Shown here in pieces: positions 58,770 through 64,000 of a DNA stretch of 64,000 bases. How positions within the stretch are numbered: the first letter of the stretch is position 1; every line of letters starts with the position of its first letter. Under the pieces are notes generated by a model that was not told where the DNA came from, made no database searches, and saw nothing but the letters and a program-made list of their open reading frames with translations. Location of the stretch: contig NC_072893.1 of the NCBI RefSeq assembly GCF_027943255.1, forward strand, positions 89,473,784-89,537,783, read 5' to 3'. Source of the stretch: Anastrepha obliqua (lineage: Eukaryota; Arthropoda; Insecta; Diptera; Tephritidae). The position numbers and the translations under genes are program-made.

Positions 58770-60010
58770 AGTAACCTCACCTTAGAGATTTTGTTTTCAT
58801 TCACAATTCTGCTTCAAATGGTCAGACCTTGTAACATATCATTCTTGTATATCGCGCAAAACCAAGTGCCTCGGAAACAAAAATCCCGAAAAACGTCCGT
58901 TAGGGAAACCGAAGTATGAGTTCGCATAATTTCTTGTTATGAGCCTTTGTTATTAGAAAAAAACACAAAAAACATTTAGAATACGCAATAAAATACCGCG
59001 ACAGGTCTTTAAATTGGTGACAAAATATAGTTCCTTTGCATGAAACGAAAATAAACTCACTTTGGCCGGATGAAATGTGTTTTGATCATCGCTCCGATAC
59101 CCTTAGGCTACTGGAACTGTCCACGGTTACACGGAATTGGGCCCACCGTATAACTTGAAGGCCCTATGGATTAGCACCCATACATTTCTACGCTGAATAG
59201 CATAATGTTCCTTTATCAGTTACGTAGATCTTTTAACAGGCGATCCCAAGCCTACCGCACGGTATGTAAAAGAGTGGATGAGAATCAAAATATTAACTTT
59301 GCTCATGTAACCCTAACCTTAACCTCATCTAGAATCTCTGAAAGTAATTAAAAAAATGTTCGCATGTACGTTTAATGTTGACAGTTCAATGATCACGAAG
59401 TTGCGAACGGAGTGGAGAGCTATTCCTAAGGGTAAAGTAAATTGAGTTCAAAAATATGTCTTAAATTGCTGAAATGTGCTTAATTACCAATTAGGTGTCT
59501 GTTTGAACCTATTCTAAATCTAAGAGAACAGTTTACTTTTTTTATTTTACAAAAGTGAAGTATTATTTATTATATGTCCGTGGGGTTAAATTACCTACCT
59601 ACCTAAAAAGTTAAATTTGCTTAATGTATTTTTTATACAACTACCACTGCACACGCAGTTTTCAAAAGCAGGGTTTAGTATAGCTAGCAACAAGTTATTA
59701 TATCACTGCGTTGCTAATTAGTTGACCGAAACTGTGCACATGCACTATGACACTTGAAGCGTTTGAAGGTAATAATTATTTTCTTTTTTACTTAGAATCG
59801 CGTTAAATGCTATGAAGTGACTACTCAATTAAGCTTTGGTTCTTATATAATATAGTATGTAAATACAAGTAGTTAAGCAACTTTGAACAATAGCAGCAAT
59901 TTTTATTTGTGAATTTTATTTTAAAATAATATCCCTAGCACTTAGCACTATCTGTCATTGCGAGAAATATTACTGCCTGTTTTAATTCATTCATATGGAT
60001 ATGTTCTGTA
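58770..60010. other. Intergenic
   Basis: No gene recognised. Confidence 0.3.
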
Positions 60011-60014
60011 CATA

Positions 60015-61150
60015 CAGCTATGGCCATAGAAATAGTCCACTTGCCCACAATAACATATAATGATGATTATTTTTACTAGATGACTTAGTAAAACAGTTAT
60101 TTCTGCACAAATCTTTTCTTTTATTTATCACATTTTGAACTGGACACTGAAGTAGCGCACGTTTATCGATCTGCAAGAAAAACTGAAATTAGTTATTTCA
60201 AATCGGTAAAATTTGGTTATTAATTACTTACCTCATTAGTGTTTTGTCGAGTATCCATTTTTTTTTTAACTATTTCACAGCTACGAGTTAAACTTTCTAC
60301 TAACTTTTGGCATCTCTCCAAAGGAATATACTATACTCCTAACCATAGTTCGTTGGCATTTTTAATTTTTTTTGCCCAATCTTAACCTTAATATCGTTCC
60401 ACAGATTTTCAATAGGGTTAAGGTGAGGCCATTGACCAATCCGGCACTCCAATTTTTCACCACTTTCGCTGTATGCTCGGGGTCATTATCAAGCATGAGT
60501 AATCAGTTTATTGGCTGGGGCTCATAGAAATATGGCTCAATCATATTTTTGGAAATATCAAGATAAGCTTATCCTTATTGCCATTTATTCTCACTATTGG
60601 TCCAACTCCATTCCAAGGAAATGATCCCCAAACTTTCAAGTTACCCCCACCACACTTTACGGTATTTGTTGTGTCCCGGGGGTTGAACTCCTGATTTTTT
60701 CACGATGAACAGAAGTCTTCCCATCAGGGCCAATCATATTAATTTTAGTTTCGTCCATAAAAAGTATTAATTTCCGGAATTTTACGTCTTTACTTCTATG
60801 CGAAAGCAAACGTGTCTTGATATTTATTACTATTTTTTTTTTTTTTGTGACAGTACCGGTTTTTTCTGCTGGCACGTCCGTACAATTTGTTTTTATTAAG
60901 GTTTCTTCGCTTAAGCTTGCTTGATATATTCGGGCTATAAAACGGTCCACTTACTTTTCTTAACGATGGCTTTGTACCGCTGAATTGTAGTCTTTCGCAC
61001 AGGCGTCTTTCGACCTTTTTTCTTTTAAGCCTATTTTTGTCTGTACTAATATGTGCCATGGCATTGTATACCGTTTTACGTGAACAATTCATTATTTCTG
61101 CAATTTTTGTTTGTTTTATACTTTTTTCGTAAAGAATCGAAATAATGTTT
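60015..61150 (-). mobile_element. Tc1-type (DD34E-like) transposon, decayed
   Basis: One terminus, CAGCTATGGCCATAGAAATA after TA, is at 60,013. The other end is not recognisable. The transposase lies on the minus strand. MNCSRKTVYNAMAHI (61,092) is the helix-turn-helix end. LFMDETKINMIGPDGKTS (about 60,765) has the first catalytic Asp, LDNDPEHTAK (about 60,490) the second, and NPIENLWNDIK (about 60,405) the catalytic Glu. These sit in different frames, so it is inactive. Confidence 0.75.
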
Positions 61151-61309
61151 TTTTTTTTGAAGTGAGCAGTGTCGTCCCAGATATTCCCACTTTCGTACCC
61201 AAATAATTATTTTTTCTATTATAAAAAACAAGAATCTAATAAAAAAAATTTAGATCCTCTAAAGCTGACTGAACATTTTAGCCAACAAAGCATGTGACTC
61301 GTTGTAGCG

Positions 61310-61435
61310 TTCCCACGACAGTCGGTTCTACGTAAGCGGAACGACCCGGATTTATATCCGGCCAAGGACTGTCACTTCAGAAGCATTCCTCGCATATGCA
61401 CGGGAATTGTTTATGCTACTACAACAACAAGAACT
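61310..61435 (+). repeat. CAACAA-tailed dispersed repeat, best copy
   Basis: CGACAGTCGGTTCTACGTAA, ATATCCGGCCAAGGACTGTC, GCATATGCACGGGAATTG, and the tail CTACTACAACAACAAG. Related pieces occur at 34.65 and 51.4 kb. SINE-like in size and tail. Confidence 0.6.
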
Positions 61436-61439
61436 TGTT

Positions 61440-63000
61440 TTAGCGGACAAAATCTTGGCACTCGTAAAGTTAGTACCCTCTACTTGAGGTATGTAAATGA
61501 TTGCATTCTAATTTTATGATCCCACGGGAATGTGAAATTACGCGTACCTGAATCAAAATAGTTCAATCTAGCCTGCAAGAAATACATAAAATTAGTCAAT
61601 ATAATTGCTAATATCACAAGTCGGTATATTAGCAATTATAATAAAATATAAACCATACAAACACCATTTTCACGGTACATAGGTACACTTGTGCATCCAT
61701 TGCGAATGCGAGCTCGATAAGCAATTATTCATTCGGTTCCTAAAATTTCCATTAAAAGTAAATCGATCAGACTGAAATACGAAATACGATCACAGATAGC
61801 TCGCATTTTCACACGACAGCTTAGTAGACAGATTGTCGAAACGTATGTATGTAGTTAAAATACAATGATTCATTGAGAATTCCGTGTATAGCTCTAATAC
61901 ATTTAAATATATAATCGCACAGTAGCAATGCGTAAGTATGCACATTTGTATATGTTTAGAAATTACTTGACTAACTCCATACTTCGTTTGGTTACGATCG
62001 AACAAACAAATTGCTGCAACAACATCTACGCACTTACATAAATGTATAACATAATCCTCTCTGGTCATTTAGTTAACAAATCAGACAGTTTGCAAGCAAA
62101 CAAAGTTGTATGTATAATACAGACATATGTATATGCGCATACTTCTACGTAACATACATACAAAACTATGCACATATAATATGATGGGACAAGCACAATG
62201 CATCAGAACGAAATTTGTTCGCTGCTTCTTGCACTCCCACTCCCTTGAGTTAGCTCGGCCTCTCTTTCCACTTTGTACTTGCACTCGTAGGTGTCATTAA
62301 GTGAGTGTAACTTGAACAGGGAAATAATCAAATTATAACTGCAGCGCACACAACTTCTTTTAATACAACACAGCTTCTGTTCAAAAAGTACTCGGAAATT
62401 GCCACTTAAGTCAACATTTTTTTGTTTCTATTTTGGTACATCTTGTAATAAAAAAGTCATAAAGTGCGTTATTTTGCTGCCTAGTTTTAACTTGTGCTCA
62501 TTAGGTTAAATTTATATCAAACCATATATAAAGAAACAACTCAACTAGAACGGTAAAAGTAGTGATACGTAGCAAAAGAATACTAGGTAAAGAATACTAG
62601 GTAATTTAGCGAATTACGTGAACAGCATTAACGCAAAAAAAAAAGTTCAGTTAATATATATAAGCGGCTTAAGTTAAACGCTCTTACCTATGCTTCATCA
62701 GATTAATAGTGTTGCAAGGTAGAAAATAACCCTGGAAAGGGCTTGAGAAATATCAGTAAAACGTCAAACTGCTGTAAACACAAATAAAACGAAACAAAAT
62801 GGAGCAATCAAGTAAAGTCGCGTTGTATAGTTTTTTTTATCTCTACCAAAATATAAAGTAAGATTTGATTTATATTTTAGAATGTAATAAATTAATTTAC
62901 CAAAAATTATTCTCATTTCGTTTGTTTTTCATTCACAAATTTCACAAGCAGACCAAACAGACGACACCAGTGTTGTAAAGTAACTATGTACATATGTATA
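61440..63000. other. Intergenic with microsatellites
   Basis: CATA/TATG runs at 62,105-62,165. No gene recognised. Confidence 0.35.
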
Positions 63001-63002
63001 TA

Positions 63003-63592
63003 CAGTAGATTCTGTTTTTATGCGGTAGATACGTTCCGCAAGAAACAGCATAAAAAAAGCTACCAGTTCTATAGTAAAACTATAGATACGTTTCAAAAGT
63101 GCTAAGAACTGCATAAATCTGAAATAATGTAATAAAATCGCATAAAAAAGGGCACTAGTCCCATATTATTACTATAGATACGTTCCATAGACCGCATGAA
63201 TCTGAAATAATTAAATAAAATCGCACAAACAAAATATTGTATTTTTGAAAATTATATCTTTATTTAAGAAACGTCAGGATCGAAAAATAAATTTACGTCA
63301 GAAATAGAATCAGACAATACCCACATGTTGCGCGTTCGTTTAGGATTTGGCGTAAAATCACTTTCGTCACTTGAGGAAATGTACACGTCTGATCTAGATA
63401 GTTATGCAGGCGGTTCCATACTTGTAGGGTTAGCATTTCTGATGTAATCTGTGATAAGTTTTTGCTTAGCTGGTTTAGAATCTTGTTTATATGTACAATT
63501 CCCGATAGGTCGACATGCATTTTTTAATTAAAAAAAAACCGCACTATTTCAGAACCGCATAAAAAAAAGCCGCATAAAAACAGAACCTACTG
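63003..63592 (-). mobile_element. Pogo/Tigger-like element, copy 2
   Basis: Ends CAGTAGATTCTG and complement with one change (CAGAACCTACTG), flanked by TA on both sides. 590 bp, same orientation and nearly the same sequence as the copy 7 kb to the left. Confidence 0.75.
63264..63522 (-). pseudogene. C-terminal coding tail of a pogo/Tigger-type transposase, with stop
   Basis: Same frame as in copy 1, but the codon after NPTSMEPPA is a stop (TCA to TAA) and one codon is deleted near the end (SDSISDVNLFF). Confidence 0.6.
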
Positions 63593-63599
63593 TATGTAT

Positions 63600-64000
63600 A
63601 TGTAGATTATAACCTAGTTCAAACGTTCTTTTGCACACTCGGTTAGAAAAAAATGGAACTTCTGTAAAAAACAACTCTGCTATTGGGAATGGATTTGGGC
63701 GCAATACTGGTGGAGTAATTTTAGTAGTCAAATCTTTATTTAAATTTTTCTTATTTATTTATTTTTTCCTACTTGTTGTATGGTGAACGCTACCAGGGTA
63801 GTTTTTGTACCTAGAAGGAAATTGTAGCTTTCTTTTGTAACGTAATAGCGACCTTACAATAGCGTGAGAATGCAACTAATATTTGGTTTAAGGGTTGAGA
63901 CGAGTCGAAGTGCGGCTTGTACCGAGAGCAGATTTTTTTAACAGTACAATATTGTTGTTGCTAAATGCATCATAATCAGTCACGAGACTGGATCTACACA
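63600..64000. other. Right edge, no gene seen
   Basis: No supported feature. Confidence 0.3.

Noticed and set aside
62081..62284. Direct CATA/TATG repeats that might suggest an array such as CRISPR
   Set aside because: They are simple dinucleotide/tetranucleotide microsatellites without spacers, in a eukaryotic setting.

Overview
This window looks like AT-rich nuclear DNA from a higher dipteran fly. A tephritid fruit fly is my best guess. The evidence is a cluster of spliced insect cuticle-protein genes with GT-AG introns and TATA boxes, a tRNA-derived SINE of a type I associate with tephritids, DD41D (rosa-type) and mellifera-type mariners, and abundant CATA/TATG microsatellites. There is no prokaryotic gene organisation, and nearly all short open frames are chance or lie inside repeats.

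Genes. Three members of the Rebers-Riddiford chitin-binding cuticle protein (CPR) family lie in the left third. Gene A (4811-8617, +) has three exons and a long His/Ser-rich tail. Gene B (15411-19664, +) has two exons. Gene C (21962-23236, -) has at least two exons, two 59-residue repeats and a Pro/Tyr-rich linker. All three have a signal peptide, so their products should be secreted to the cuticle. A and C share one intron position and phase, and A and B share another, so they derive from one duplicated ancestor. The first 158 bases are the 3' end of an unidentified gene or element. A GC-richer stretch near 35.6-36.3 kb could be a promoter or non-coding first exon.

Mobile DNA. Most of the rest is transposon debris. 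RTE-like LINE pieces lie at 3.5, 24.1, 28.1-29.5, 33.0-33.8 and 57.1 kb, and I/R1-like ORF2 ends at 6.0-6.9, 11.6-13.2 and 20.2-20.6 kb. The second of these LINE ends is interrupted by a TTAA-flanked element that itself carries a tRNA-derived SINE. Mariner relatives occur at 1.9, 26.8, 30.1, 44.7-46.0, 51.7 and 53.3-54.0 kb, and a decayed Tc1 element at 60.0-61.1 kb. Two near-identical pogo/Tigger-like elements lie at 55,955-56,547 and 63,003-63,592.

Two structures stand out. At 30,939-32,591 is a Transib element (RAG1 relative). Its ends begin with CACAGTG or CACACTG, it is flanked by CGGCG on both sides, and it keeps an open frame for the C-terminal part of a RAG1-like transposase. At 39,239-43,798 is a three-level nest. 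An outer element with 0.4-0.6 kb inverted ends rich in GTCAGAC motifs encodes a spliced Cys-rich protein. Inside it is a Tc1-like foldback element with IR/DR-type ends, and inside that a TTAA-flanked MITE.

Long stretches at 46-51 kb, 54-56 kb and 57.3-60 kb show no gene I can support.
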